Part shown: in pieces, positions 37,436 through 47,849 of the stretch
Layout of the letters: each line of letters starts with the position of its first letter
How positions within the stretch are numbered: the first letter of the stretch is position 1
NCBI RefSeq assembly: GCF_013410875.1
Contig: NZ_JACCCU010000001.1
Location: forward strand, 2,542,001 to 2,606,000
Length of the DNA: 64,000 nucleotides
Direction of reading: 5' to 3'
DNA from: Tunturiibacter empetritectus
Lineage (GTDB): Bacteria > Acidobacteriota > Terriglobia > Terriglobales > Acidobacteriaceae
Program-made: the position numbers and the translations under genes
Notes under the pieces: model-generated
What the model saw: the letters and a program-made list of their open reading frames with translations, nothing else
Told to the model about the DNA's origin: nothing
The model's database searches: none

Positions 37436-38116
37436 TCAGTGATGCACCGACAGAACCATACCAAGAAGAGACATGCCGTTCCAAGCAATCTGCACGCCGA
37501 TACACATCAGGACGAAGGCCATGACGCGCAAAATACCATGCACAGTGGCCGGTGAGACCGCCTTGATCAGCTTCGGCGCATAGCCATAGCACAAGTAAAC
37601 CGATGTGCTCAAGACAGCTGCAGCTAAAGCTATTCCACCGTAGGCTTCGGTCTTTTCGATCAGCCTGCTGGCAGTCGCGTGCGCACTGAGTGTGATTGTC
37701 ACAACAAGAGTTCCTGGGCCGGCCGTGATTGGGAAGGTGAATGGATAGAAAATCTTATCGTTCAGGTCTTCATTTTCAGTAGGTGCACTCCCCTCAATTT
37801 CTTGATGTTTGGCACGGTTTGCAGCGTTCGCATCTTTTTCGAACAGAAGCGCCCACGCAGTTGCCGCGATGACAATACCCCCAGTTACCTGAACAATTGG
37901 AAGAGATATGCCAAAGAAGGCGAGGAGCAAAGAACCTAGAAACTCGATGACGATAAGAAATCCAAATGTCGAGAACGCGATCTTCCGCGCCAATTGACGA
38001 TAGACCTCCGCAGGTTCGTTCCTCACTAACCCAAGGAAGACCAGCGCAGATCCAATTGGATTAATGAGCGGGAGAAGCGCAGTCAGCGCGAGAATAAAAG
38101 ACTTTGAGAACAGCAC
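37436..38116 (-). CDS. MarC-family integral membrane protein
   Basis: A 226-aa protein with six hydrophobic segments and MarC-family motifs: LLPLINPIGSALVFL near the N-terminus and FPITAGPGTLVVTITL in the middle. The family was once linked to multiple antibiotic resistance, but its function is not established. GTG start with AGAGGG 7 nt upstream. It is divergent from the GH15 gene. Confidence 0.9.
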   Translation of the reverse strand: MLFSKSFILALTALLPLINPIGSALVFLGLVRNEPAEVYRQLARKIAFSTFGFLIVIEFLGSLLLAFFGISLPIVQVTGGIVIAATAWALLFEKDANAANRAKHQEIEGSAPTENEDLNDKIFYPFTFPITAGPGTLVVTITLSAHATASRLIEKTEAYGGIALAAAVLSTSVYLCYGYAPKLIKAVSPATVHGILRVMAFVLMCIGVQIAWNGMSLLGMVLSVHH

Positions 38117-38546
38117 GTTGCACCCTCTGGAACACCTGTAAGATCGCTTCGCATCGCAAACGAACCACTGCGACGGCAGTCCTCACCTGACCGCGACTAA
38201 ATTCTCGAGGCCCTTTCACTGATCCCTTCGTTAGGACGTATGCATTGGAGTGACAATAACGTTCCGACGAAACCACTCAAGGGATCCGAGTCAATTTGAC
38301 CTAACTGTGATCATCGTTGAGGAGAGCGCTGCAACGACAGCCCATAGACTGCAGCCCCTGCACTGTACTTTTCTCCAGGGTCGCAGGGTGCTCACCTAAA
38401 GAAATCTCTAGTTCATAGCCTGAAGAGATTGCCTGCGCACCATCCTTAAAACGGGTATCAGATAGCTATGAGTGCGGAAAATGTCGCTAAGGCCAAATGA
38501 TTGGGCTTTGCGGGCCAACCGTTCTTATTGATTGAGAGGCATTCCC
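38117..38546. other. Intergenic region between divergent marC-like and GH15 genes
   Basis: About 430 bp with no convincing gene or structured repeat. It should hold the promoters of both flanking genes, but I cannot assign hexamers with confidence. Confidence 0.4.
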
Positions 38547-40403
38547 TTGCAAAGTACACCGATCGCTGATTACGCCCTCTTGTCCGATTGCTGTTCCTCT
38601 GCTCTGGTGAACTCGCACGGTTCAATCGACTGGTTATGTATGCCAGACTTCGATTCTCAGTCTGTCTTCGGCCGGCTCCTCGATACGGACTGCGGACATT
38701 GGTCTATCTGTCCAAGGGATATTGTGCAGATAAGTCGAAAGTATGTGAAAGAAGCGATGGTTTTAGAGACAACATTCGTCGCGAAATCAGGGACCGCGGT
38801 TGTTACGGATGCCATGGCTCTTGGAAAGGGCGAGCGAGGACACGATCTTGGCCGTCGATCCCCACATGCTCTGTTGCGTTCAGTTGCTTGCACGAACGGC
38901 AACGTACATGTCGACTTTGAATACTCCCCACGCCCAGAGTACGGGCTTGTACTTCCGCTTCTAAAGCGCGTCAGCGGAGGACTGGAAAGCCGTGGAGGAG
39001 CGAGCATGTTTCTTCTCTCCACGCCAATCGATTTAGAAATTGTGGAGAGTGCTGCGCGCAACGAGTTCAAGCTCACATCAGGTCAAGCTCTTCACTTTTC
39101 CTTACAACATCGTTCGGTTCTCGACGAACGTCCGCCTTCGTGGAGCCAGACGGAGATTGCTGATCACTCGGCCGATACAGTGGAGGGCTGGCAGACGTGG
39201 TCTCAGCTGCATCAAAACTATCAGGGGCCCTGGAAGGAACTTGTCGCTCATAGCGGTCGTGTGCTCCAGGCTCTTACGTACTTTCCAACAGGAGCCATTG
39301 TGGCGGCGCCTACGACCTCTTTGCCGGAATCGGTTGGTGGGGACCGGAACTGGGACTATCGCTTCACCTGGGTTCGAGATGCCAGCTTTACGCTGGAGGC
39401 TCTGTGGGTTGCGGCCTGTCCGGATGAAGCATTGAAGTTCTTCAATTTTCTTGCGGAAGCAGCCCTGACGCAGGTCCGCAGAGGAGCGGACCTGCAGATC
39501 ATGTTTGGAATCCGTGGTGAGCACGACCTCACCGAACGGACGCTGCCTCAAATGCGCGGATGGCGCGATAGCAGCCCGGTCCGCATAGGCAATGGCGCAT
39601 GGAACCAGCGCCAGTTGGACGTTTATGGTGAATTGATGGGTGCTGTCTTTTTGCTCAGGCAACAGCTCAACGGTCTGGACGAGCTTACCGGCGAGTTCCT
39701 GGTCAGTATCATAGACGCAGCGGCCTCGCACTGGCAGCAAAAAGACCAGGGAATCTGGGAGATCCGCGGTGAGCCGCGACACTTTCTCTATTCCAAGCTA
39801 ATGTGCTGGGTTGCTCTAGATAGAGGCATCCAAATGGCCGAACTCTTGCATGCTGCAGATAGGGTATTGTCTTGGAAACAGACTCGAGAAGAGATTCGCG
39901 AAGCAATTCTTTCACAAGGTTGGAGCCAGAAGGCCGGATCTTTCTCGCAAGCATTTGGGACAGATGACCTGGATGCATCCTCTTTGATGATCCCCATTGT
40001 CGGCTTTCTGCCAGCGGACGATGCGCGAGTTCTTTCTACTATAGAGGCAACTGTCACACACCTCACGGACCAGCATGGTCTCGTTTTTCGCTACATTGCA
40101 CAAGATGGCTTGGCTGGCAAGGAAGGCTCCTTTCTTCTATGCACCTTCTGGCTTGCACAGTCACAAGCGATGTCAGGGCAGTTAGATCGAGCTAAGGTGA
40201 CTTTCGCCAAGGCTGTCGGATTTGCCAACGACGTCGGATTGCTCTCCGAAGAGATACTTCCAGATACAAAAGAACTCTTGGGCAACTTTCCTCAGGCATT
40301 CAGCCACATCGGATTGATAAATGCTGCGTGGGCGATTTTTCAGCGTGAGAGCGGAGCATCTGAGTACGAACCCACTATGACTACCAGTGTCTCCACGGTC
40401 TAG
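38547..40403 (+). CDS. GH15 glucoamylase/trehalase-type glycoside hydrolase
   Basis: A 618-aa cytoplasmic protein of the bacterial GH15 group. The N-terminal beta-domain starts PIADYALLSDCCSSALVNSHGSIDWLCMPDFDS. The (alpha/alpha)6 catalytic barrel includes GGDRNWDYRFTWVRDASFTLEAL, the signature of the family, followed by MFGIRGEHDLTER, GNGAWNQRQLDVYGELMGAV and the C-terminal LLSEEILPDTKELLGNFPQAFSHIGLI. Substrates are alpha-1,4-glucans or trehalose. TTG at 38547 is preferred (GAGAGG 7 nt upstream) over the TTG five codons earlier. Confidence 0.9.
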   Translation: MQSTPIADYALLSDCCSSALVNSHGSIDWLCMPDFDSQSVFGRLLDTDCGHWSICPRDIVQISRKYVKEAMVLETTFVAKSGTAVVTDAMALGKGERGHDLGRRSPHALLRSVACTNGNVHVDFEYSPRPEYGLVLPLLKRVSGGLESRGGASMFLLSTPIDLEIVESAARNEFKLTSGQALHFSLQHRSVLDERPPSWSQTEIADHSADTVEGWQTWSQLHQNYQGPWKELVAHSGRVLQALTYFPTGAIVAAPTTSLPESVGGDRNWDYRFTWVRDASFTLEALWVAACPDEALKFFNFLAEAALTQVRRGADLQIMFGIRGEHDLTERTLPQMRGWRDSSPVRIGNGAWNQRQLDVYGELMGAVFLLRQQLNGLDELTGEFLVSIIDAAASHWQQKDQGIWEIRGEPRHFLYSKLMCWVALDRGIQMAELLHAADRVLSWKQTREEIREAILSQGWSQKAGSFSQAFGTDDLDASSLMIPIVGFLPADDARVLSTIEATVTHLTDQHGLVFRYIAQDGLAGKEGSFLLCTFWLAQSQAMSGQLDRAKVTFAKAVGFANDVGLLSEEILPDTKELLGNFPQAFSHIGLINAAWAIFQRESGASEYEPTMTTSVSTV

Positions 40404-40833
40404 GTTCATGAGGCAGGACTTCTCCAACGGATGTCCGGAATCGCCATCAGCGTGGGCAAGAATATCTAGAACATGGGAACGAGCTGATTCCCACTGTCAA
40501 GCCTGCTCTGGGCTCGGATGGCAGTCGCAGAGTTTCGCGTGGCAATGATCGAAGGCGCGAAGGAGATCATTCCTCCTTTTGGGGCATTCGGTCCCTGTCT
40601 AACGCGCGTCTCTGTAACTAGCTACTCAAGGATGGCCGCGTAGCGGGTAGGATACGAGTGGAGACGATCGTTAACGGTGCGTCTGCATCCTGCAAAGAAC
40701 CCTAAAAGTAGAGTATGACTCGCGCTGAGTCTGCTTCCAATACAAAGCTGACAATGAAAATATCAGACAAGTTGCGAGGCAACATGATGAAGAGCCCACG
40801 CAAAGATTCTCTCTCGATGACCATCCGTATCGG
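40404..40833. other. Intergenic between convergent genes
   Basis: About 430 bp between the 3' ends of the GH15 gene and the broken kinase gene. No gene, tRNA or clear terminator seen. Confidence 0.4.
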
Positions 40834-43800
40834 TTAACCTGAGAGAGGGCGCTTTGTCATTCGTCCAATCAGCTTCAGAAGGCGCATTACAAGACTTGCG
40901 GGAGCTTTCTTGTATATCGCGTTTCCGGGGATGCGCAAAACGACCTCCGCCCCCTCTGGTGAACTGGAAACCTCGAGTTTGGCACCGATATGGGCGGACC
41001 TTTCGCGCATGCCGGTCAAACCGTAGTGGCCAGCCTTTCCGCTTTTCAAGATGCTCGAATCAATTCCTCTTCCATCATCGCGAATGCGAAGCAGAAGGTT
41101 GTTGTAGTAGGCTAGTTCGATGTCGATTCCATGGCCATTCGAATGAAGGCAAGCATTGCGAATCGCTTCATCGCCTATCCGATAGACCTCATCCCGTGCA
41201 ATCGGATGCATTTCTCTGCATTTGCCTGTTACTGATATATTCACGGAGATGGCGCGATTGATTGCACAGTTCTCAAAAGAAGCACGGAGGGCTGCTGCGA
41301 GGTCATTTCCTTCGGTCGTTGAGTTGCGCAGCGAGTCTAGCGCTGCCCGTCCCTCCCTTGAAGCACGCTCTGACCATTCGGAGATACGTTGTGCAAACTT
41401 TTTAGCAGTTGGTTCGTGGATGGTATCGTTCGCCTGATCTGCAACCATCTTCATCCCTTGGATAGTTTGCAGCAGCGTATCGTGCAGATCGCGCGCGAGA
41501 CGTGTGCGTTCCTCCAACCGTTCATCGAACCGTGCCTTCATCGCGGCTCGATACTGCCGTATCCTCATGAGGTAGATTGAGTATACCGTCGCCAACAACA
41601 AGAGAGTGCACAGTAGTCGAAACAAGACTGTCTGGTACCAGGCAGGAGGTACTGTGAAACGGAATAGAGCTCCGACAGAATTCCACACTCCATCGTTGTT
41701 GCAGGCGATTACCTGAAACGTGTAGTGGCCTGGGCGAAGGTCGTTGTAAAAGGCCTGACGGCGCATTCCAGCATCGATCCAGTTTCTGTCATGTCCGACC
41801 AGCCGGTAGCGGAATTTAACCTTCTCCGGCAAAACGTAGCTCAATCCCGCATAGTCAATTTCAGTGTCTCGCGGCGAGATCGGAAATTGGAGTCTGGTGC
41901 TCAGCGGCAGATCCTCGCGATCGACGATGATGCGCTCGATATGAACGGGTGGAGCAATCGAGTTGTATGGAATATTGTGAGGATCGACCACTTGGACGAT
42001 GCTGCCGTTAGTCGACCAGAGGCGCCCGTCTGGAGCGATCGTCACGGCCGTGCTACCGCCTCCGAGCCCCGGCCTGACACCGTCGCGGAGGTCAAAGACA
42101 ACCGTTCGCAGAAGGTGACTAGAACTGCGCCACCACTGTGCAAGCTCCTTGTCACTAACCCTTACGATGCCACACTCCATATAGAACCAGTGTGAACCTA
42201 CGCGATCATCAACGATTGAAAATCCAGTATCACAGGGCATTCCGTCTTTCGTTGTTAAGCTTCGCGCTTCTCCATTCTGATATCGGTAGAGCGTATGTTC
42301 AACGCTCGAGATCCAAAGAGTGCCATCTGAGTCTGATCTCAAGCCGTAGACACTTCCGTTATAACCTTTGACGGGCTCGAATTGTCCATTGTGGAACCAG
42401 AACAAACCGTGAACATAACCACCGGCCCACAAACCACTTTCTGGATTGGGCGCTAAAAACAATGTTTGATTTCCGGGTGTCGGAAACCTAGCGACAACGC
42501 GAGCATCGTCTAGGCGATACAGTGCCTTCTCGCGCGATTGTTGATCGATATCCGATACCCATAACTGGTGTTGAGTATCCTGCGCCATTGCTGCAGCGTA
42601 GTGAATCTTCATGCCCTCCGGGCCGGACACCTCGATAACGTTTCCGGCTCGGTACGACAGTAGTTTCTCCCCGGCTGTGGCCCACATTCTTCTTTGTGAA
42701 TCGTTGTAGAGCAAGTCGGTGTAAGAATCCGAAGAGTTCAGATGTGAGAAATCCTGACCCTGATAAACGTCGATGCCATGATCCATCCCAACCCAAACAT
42801 GTCCGTCTGCGGCGGCCGCAATACTGGAAGCATCTTCACCCGATAGCCCTTGGTTTTCAGTAAAGGAGATAACCGGGAGATCGCGGAATTCGCCAATGCC
42901 GCCGCTTGTCGTCACCCAAAGATTGCCTTCCCTATCTTCAAAGATGCTATGCAAGGAGTTGCCGCTAAGGCCGTTCGTAGTGTCGTAGTGATCGAGTTTT
43001 CCGTCGCTGAGCTTGTAAAGACCGTTGGATTGACTCCCAATCCACAACGAATGGTCATGATCGAAGAAGAGACAGCTTACAGAAAGTGTTCTACCGTCAA
43101 CTTCCGGGGTGACATAACTCTTCCATTGTCCATTGGAGAATTGCAGCAGCCCCCCTGACGGACCGTTATCACGCCGCCCCCCCATATCGTCCCGTTTTGA
43201 TCCGCAACGAGCGCCAGCACATAGCTGAATGACTTGGAATGACCCACATTTAGAGGGTATGTCTGAGGCTTCTCCCCTGCTTGCCAGTGGCAGATGCTGT
43301 CTTCGCTGCCGACCCAAATCGACCCTGGCTTTTCAGACGCGATAGAGAATCCGCGTGTACACCCAAATCCGTCTCGCTTGCTGATGCAGGAGATGTGCAG
43401 ATCACCTATTTTGCAGAACATCCTCGGCTGTCCGCCGGCCTCCCAGTCGCCTTGTCCCATCCAGATTTCATTGTCCGAGTCTTCGAGGAATGGCCCAGGT
43501 AGCCTCTGCTTCTCTGGATAGTCATAGACATGACCGTTGGTCACCCGCGCCAGCCCCAACTCTGTTCCCACGTACAAACTGCCATCGCGCGCGCCAAACA
43601 ATTGTGAAACATCCTGACCGGGAAGCCGCTCGCCGACCGGAGGAGTCCAATGGGTGAAGCGAATACCATCGAATCGAAACAGGCCATTTGCTGTCCCAAC
43701 CCAGATATAGCCGTCTGTTGTCTGGGCAATCGCCTTTGGTGAGCTATCGAGTCCACTCTCGCCAATGCGCCAAATCTTGTGTCCATACTGCGCAATCCGG

Positions 43801-43973
43801 GTCGACGGGTTCAGCGCCTGCGCCGGACGACCACAGGCCAGAAGGAGGCACAGGGCTACGAGCATAGCTCCCAGCCGTGACGGAGGACACGAAAGTGTCA
43901 CATCACTCGATGTGTTCGCTCCGCTTGTAATCCGCACAGCTGACCACAGACGCAGGTTCTCCACTGATCCCAA
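40834..43973 (-). pseudogene. Propeller sensor histidine kinase split by a frameshift in a poly-G tract
   Basis: Two overlapping reading frames together make one kinase of the local family. The N-terminal frame (43973 or a later start, to about 43180) holds a signal peptide and first propeller half. The second frame (about 43180 to 40834) holds the second propeller half, Y_Y_Y, TM, HisKA_3 (RDLHDTLLQ) and HATPase (DEAIRNACLHS, DDGRGI, GHYGLTGMRER). At the junction the intact paralogues read W-x-G-x2-R-S-G-x-G-x-GLL. The same alignment is restored here if the G7 tract at 43177-43183 had eight G's. This is either a true mutation, phase variation, or a sequencing error. The ATG at 43185 could start a 784-aa signal-less product. 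No regulator is adjacent. Confidence 0.8.
43177..43183 (-). repeat. Poly-G (7) tract at the kinase frameshift
   Basis: Seven C on the plus strand (G on the coding strand) exactly where the two kinase frames join; a second run of six lies at 43150-43155. Homopolymers like these are slippage-prone. Confidence 0.85.
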
Positions 43974-44303
43974 TCCTAAGCATTCTGGCGGCAGGTCAAC
44001 CTGTAGAAAACTCCAGCTGTCGACGATTTAACGAGACGCTTCGTCGACTAGCAAATCTTTGGCAAGCTTGCAAAGACAGGAACTTTCTGCCTTTCGTCAC
44101 TCAGAGAACACTTGCAATTTTGTTGATTGAGTTCGCGGTCTACTCGCCGTGTAGGACAGACCTGCAGAAATATGTAGCTCCAGTCCTGTTGCTTCTGATC
44201 TCCCGGAGGCGCACGAAATCCTTGAGATTAAGGTTCAACGCGGTAGCAACGCTTTGCGCCAGCCCTCTGGACTGGACGCCTTTTTGACTGAGGTACGCCC
44301 ACC
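43974..44303. other. Intergenic between divergent kinase remnant and ECF sigma gene
   Basis: About 330 bp without a recognised gene. It should contain the promoters of both flanking genes. The start of the broken kinase is uncertain, so part of this could belong to its leader. Confidence 0.35.
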
Positions 44304-44990
44304 ATGGAAACGCTTCGCCAAGCAGTCGCTTCGCACGAAAGTCCGAAGTCACCGTTTCTCGTTAGACCTGCAGACGATTCATCGGCAACCCGCGATGAGA
44401 AAGGGCTGATCGGCTCCATCCTCGCCGGAAATACGAGTCTTTACCATGATCTCGTCCGGCCCTACGAGACGCTTGTCTACCGCATGGCATTCGTGATGCT
44501 CCGGAACGAAGCCGATGCCGAAGACGCCGCTCAGGAGACCTTTCTACGGGCGTATCGCAAGCTAGCAAGCTTTCGGTCTGAATCTAAATTCAGCACCTGG
44601 CTCACCAGCATTGTCCTGAACGAGGCTCGCGCCCGCTTACGTCGTCGAAAAGGGGGGCTTGCCGTTTCTTTGGACTCTCTTTCGAATCAGGCATCGCTGT
44701 CACCTGCTCGATACGTCTGCGACAAACAGGAGAGTGTTCTACTGAGCCTGGAACGGGCTGAGTTGCGATCTCAGTTGCAACGAGCAGTTGCGGACCTTCC
44801 AGCGATCTACCGAGATGTGTTGCAGATGCGCCTTCTCGATGAATGCAGTGTCCGCTGTACGGCGCAGGCGCTTAAGTCAACGGAAGGGGTGATCAAAGCT
44901 CGCCTTCACCGCGCTCGCCGGATGCTTCAGAGACGGTTCGATGCAAATCGGACTCGGGAGAAGACCTTCCATGCCATCGGAGATTGTTGA
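44304..44990 (+). CDS. ECF-type RNA polymerase sigma factor
   Basis: A 228-aa sigma factor. Region 2 is seen in YETLVYRMAFVMLRNEADAEDAAQETF and FRAYRKL-like FLRAYRKLASF, KFSTWLTSIVLNEARARLRRR. Region 4 is seen in LPAIYRDVLQMRLLDECSVRC and STEGVIKARLHRARRMLQRRF. No anti-sigma gene is adjacent. It is followed, after 188 bp, by an outer-membrane protein and a heavy-metal-binding protein, so it may control metal-response genes; this is inference from position. Confidence 0.9.
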   Translation: METLRQAVASHESPKSPFLVRPADDSSATRDEKGLIGSILAGNTSLYHDLVRPYETLVYRMAFVMLRNEADAEDAAQETFLRAYRKLASFRSESKFSTWLTSIVLNEARARLRRRKGGLAVSLDSLSNQASLSPARYVCDKQESVLLSLERAELRSQLQRAVADLPAIYRDVLQMRLLDECSVRCTAQALKSTEGVIKARLHRARRMLQRRFDANRTREKTFHAIGDC

Positions 44991-45178
44991 ACGTGCGTTG
45001 CCTGCCAGGAACTTCCGCCGCTTTGCAATTGGGAAGGAAACTGGAAAACTTAGCTTCAAACAGTCTGCTCACAGACCCAAGACAAACTCGTGTGTACGAT
45101 GATTCAATCACGCTCGCTGATGCGTGACTTGCGTTGGGTGCACGAAATTCTACGTGGGAAAAAGACTGGTAGATACCT

Positions 45179-46246
45179 ATGTTTTTCTATGGGCGTGAAA
45201 TTCTTCATGCCACCTATGCTTACGGAATGTGCAATATGTACGCGCGTGCCGAATTACGCTGGAGTCCCCTCAATACACCCGTTGGGTGCCTCAGAAGCTT
45301 GGGTCAGCGCAAAGGTAAGAATGCGGCCGCGGGGTACGAGGGAAAGGCACGCTTCCGTAACACGTGTGATTTGATCGAAAAAACGTGGACGAGATTCGTA
45401 TTATTTTGCGCCTGCTCTATGATCATGACATCTTCAGCGCGCGCAACAGACCACAGCCCCTTGTTCAGTTATGCGACGCCTATTAATGCCGAAGGGGAGT
45501 TCAGTTTCGACACTGGACTCTTTGGCCGTACCGGATCTGGGGGAACTCAGTTTTCAACTGGGTCAGGGTTTGGGTATGGCCTTAGGCCGCACGTCACTAT
45601 CAACGCCTTTCTACCTGCCACATTCGGAACGGGCAATCTACCAGAAAGCCGAATCATGAGCGGTTCTGAATGGGCAACGGGTGTGTCTTGGCGCTTTCTC
45701 GATTCCGTCATTGGCGTGGGACGTCGGCTGGAGTCAACAGCGTCCGTAAGCGCAGTTGCGTCAGGTCCACAGTCTGCCACGGGCATACTTGGCGATCTGC
45801 ATCGAGCGCCCGGTGTTGCTGGAACGTTAGCAGCGGGAATGACTTCGCGGAGTCAATATCTTTGGGTAGGCTGTGGCTACACGCGTTATGCCAATGCTTC
45901 ACATGACAGAAGACCTGACACAACATCTTGGAGCGTGGCATATGGTTACCGGCCGTCCAAGCTACGCCGAGGCGTCGATCAATGGGATTACCGTGGATTT
46001 ATGGAGTTAGCCGGCGAACACACTGGAGAGGTGAAAAGCAGTGGAACGATCCTGCCGAACAGCAGTTCTACCACGGTGTGGCTTGGACCTTCCGTCTTGG
46101 GGATCTTTAAGGAATTCGCAGTTGAGGCCGGGGTCCAGGGTCCAATCATTCGTGATGAATCGGATGTTATTTATGGCCGTGAGCGCATTCGTTTCGGAGT
46201 CAACCTCAGCTATCTCAAATACTCGTCGCGGAGTCGCTCTCGTTGA
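45179..46246 (+). CDS. Putative outer-membrane beta-barrel protein next to metal genes
   Basis: The reading frame covers 355 codons, but the true start is uncertain. A signal peptide is visible at about residues 70-90 (VLFCACSMIMTSSARA), so translation may begin near a TTG at 45371 or another internal start. The mature region is rich in Gly, Ser, Thr and aromatic residues in alternating strands (GEFSFDTGLFGRTGSGGTQFS, SQYLWVGCGYTRYANAS, RERIRFGVNLSYLKY), typical of a small barrel. No specific family recognised. An HMA-domain protein starts 11 bp downstream, suggesting a metal-linked operon. Confidence 0.65.
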   Translation: MFFYGREILHATYAYGMCNMYARAELRWSPLNTPVGCLRSLGQRKGKNAAAGYEGKARFRNTCDLIEKTWTRFVLFCACSMIMTSSARATDHSPLFSYATPINAEGEFSFDTGLFGRTGSGGTQFSTGSGFGYGLRPHVTINAFLPATFGTGNLPESRIMSGSEWATGVSWRFLDSVIGVGRRLESTASVSAVASGPQSATGILGDLHRAPGVAGTLAAGMTSRSQYLWVGCGYTRYANASHDRRPDTTSWSVAYGYRPSKLRRGVDQWDYRGFMELAGEHTGEVKSSGTILPNSSSTTVWLGPSVLGIFKEFAVEAGVQGPIIRDESDVIYGRERIRFGVNLSYLKYSSRSRSR

Positions 46247-46257
46247 AGGGATTGGTG

Positions 46258-46742
46258 ATGAAGATCGCAATTGCCGGAATCCTTGGAATGTGTGCGCTGA
46301 CCGCTCAGGGCCAGTACAAGCAGATTAATTTGACTGTCTTCGGAATGGACTGTCCTCCGTGCGCCTTCGCAATCCGGCTCTCTATGAAGAACGTCCGTGG
46401 GGTCAGCGGCGTTGATGTCGACCTGAACAAGGGGCTGGTCGCGATCAAATTGACAGCTGGAAGTACAGCTGAGCTGAGACAGTTCAACGAGGCCGGGAAA
46501 AGAACGGCTTCGCACATCAAGATGCAGATGTGCTTGTTGAGGGTGTTCTATCAGGCTCGCCGAAAGCGCCGCTCCTGCAGGTAACGGGCACAAACGATCG
46601 CTACGCACTAATGCCGTTCGCTCAAGGAGTCGATGTTACATCCCTATTGGGAAAGTCGATAATCGTACAAGGTGTATTACCTCAGTCGGCGAAAGGTAAG
46701 GTTCCGGTCACCCTTCGATACAAGACGATCGCGGTGCCCCCA
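46258..46742 (+). pseudogene. Exported heavy-metal-associated (HMA) protein, frameshifted
   Basis: A signal peptide (MKIAIAGILGMCALTAQG) is followed by an HMA/MerP-like domain with metal motif GMDCPPC and VRGVSGVDVDLNKGLVAIKL. The frame then fails after LRQFNEA. The homologous continuation (EKNGFAHQDADVLVEGVLSGS) appears in the next frame from about 46494, explained by loss of one C in GAGGCCC at 46492-46494. As it stands the first frame ends at 46584 (108 aa). The continuing frame runs without a stop into the MerT-like region downstream. ATG at 46258 follows GAAGGG. Confidence 0.7.
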
Positions 46743-47849
46743 ATGACGACTTCTTCGCTTCTAATGCCAGCGATCAAGCGGGTTCGCCAGGCATCGCTGA
46801 TGAACTATCTATCATTGTTCGGGTCCTTCAGCACGCTCCTTTGCTGCGCCTTACCTTCGTTGCTTGTGTTGATGGGGATGGGAGCCACTGTAGCTTCCGC
46901 ACTCTCAGTCGCTCCATGGCTTGTGACGATGTCGAAGCATAAAGTGTGGACGTTCGCTATCGCCGGCATACTCATCAGCATGAGCTTCATGATGACGTAT
47001 TGGATGGCTCCTCGGATGAGAGAGGGGGAAGCTTGCATAGAAGATGATCCGACGATGTGCGGGCGAGTAAGCAAGTTCAGCCGTATGCTGCTGTGGGGTT
47101 CAGCTACGATTTGGTCTTTCGGTTTCTTCATGGCCTACGTCCTGGGGGGCATACTGGAGTGGTACCAATTTGTATGGTTTCGCCTGCTGTGTGGCCTCCT
47201 TGTGATTGCAATCGGCTGCTGGCTATATCTGTATCGACTCCGCCTCCGAGCTGCATCGATGAAGATGCGCTTTGATGAACGGCTCGAAGAGAGGTCTCGT
47301 CTAGCGCGCGATCTGCACGATACATTGCTGCAAACCATTCAAGGTGGAAAACTCGTCGCTGACAATGAAAAGAATAATGTGCAGGAGCCCGCGGCAAAGA
47401 TTGCTCTTCATCGTCTCTCTTCCTGGTTGGAGCGAGCTGTCCTTGAAGGCAGAGCTGCTTTAGACTCTCTTCGCGTTTCTACAACCGAGAGCAATCACCT
47501 CGCCGGCTCTTTGCGTGAGGCTTTCGAAGGCTGTAATGCTCAGATGGAGTTGGAATTGTTAGTGATAGGTGCGAACAAAGAAATGCATCCAATCGCACGA
47601 GATGAGGTTTACAAAATTGGACATGAAGCCATACTGAACGCCTGCAATCATTCCAGAGGTAAACGTCTCATCGTCGAGCTTGTCTACGATCAAAATATGC
47701 TCCTGCGAATCCAAGATGATGGCGAAGGCATCGCCCCACACATCCTGCAAGCCGGCAGATCGGGCCATTACGGGTTGATCGGAATGCGCGAGCGAGCTGC
47801 TCGTATCGGAGCAAAGCACACGGTCGTGTGTTCGGAGACAGTACAATAG
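46530..47849 (+). CDS. MerT-like transporter / histidine kinase fusion protein
   Basis: A 439-codon frame (368 aa if started at ATG 46743). After the tail of the HMA protein (residues 1-70) comes a MerT-like membrane unit: LLCCALPSLLVLMG with the vicinal Cys pair, APWLVTMSKHKVWTFAIAGIL, a loop with two Cys (EACIEDDPTMC) and a third helix ending FMAYVLGGIL. It joins directly to the TM helix and cytoplasmic half of the local kinase family (WYQFVWFRLLCGLLVIAIG). HisKA_3 follows with His263 (RDLHDTLLQ), then HATPase boxes HEAILNACNHS, DDGEGI and GHYGLIGMRER. No propeller or Y_Y_Y is present. A one-base loss at about 47812-47816 removes the last ~25 residues; the lost frame reaches a stop at 47890. 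The kinase core motifs are intact. Confidence 0.75.
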   Translation: MLVEGVLSGSPKAPLLQVTGTNDRYALMPFAQGVDVTSLLGKSIIVQGVLPQSAKGKVPVTLRYKTIAVPPMTTSSLLMPAIKRVRQASLMNYLSLFGSFSTLLCCALPSLLVLMGMGATVASALSVAPWLVTMSKHKVWTFAIAGILISMSFMMTYWMAPRMREGEACIEDDPTMCGRVSKFSRMLLWGSATIWSFGFFMAYVLGGILEWYQFVWFRLLCGLLVIAIGCWLYLYRLRLRAASMKMRFDERLEERSRLARDLHDTLLQTIQGGKLVADNEKNNVQEPAAKIALHRLSSWLERAVLEGRAALDSLRVSTTESNHLAGSLREAFEGCNAQMELELLVIGANKEMHPIARDEVYKIGHEAILNACNHSRGKRLIVELVYDQNMLLRIQDDGEGIAPHILQAGRSGHYGLIGMRERAARIGAKHTVVCSETVQ

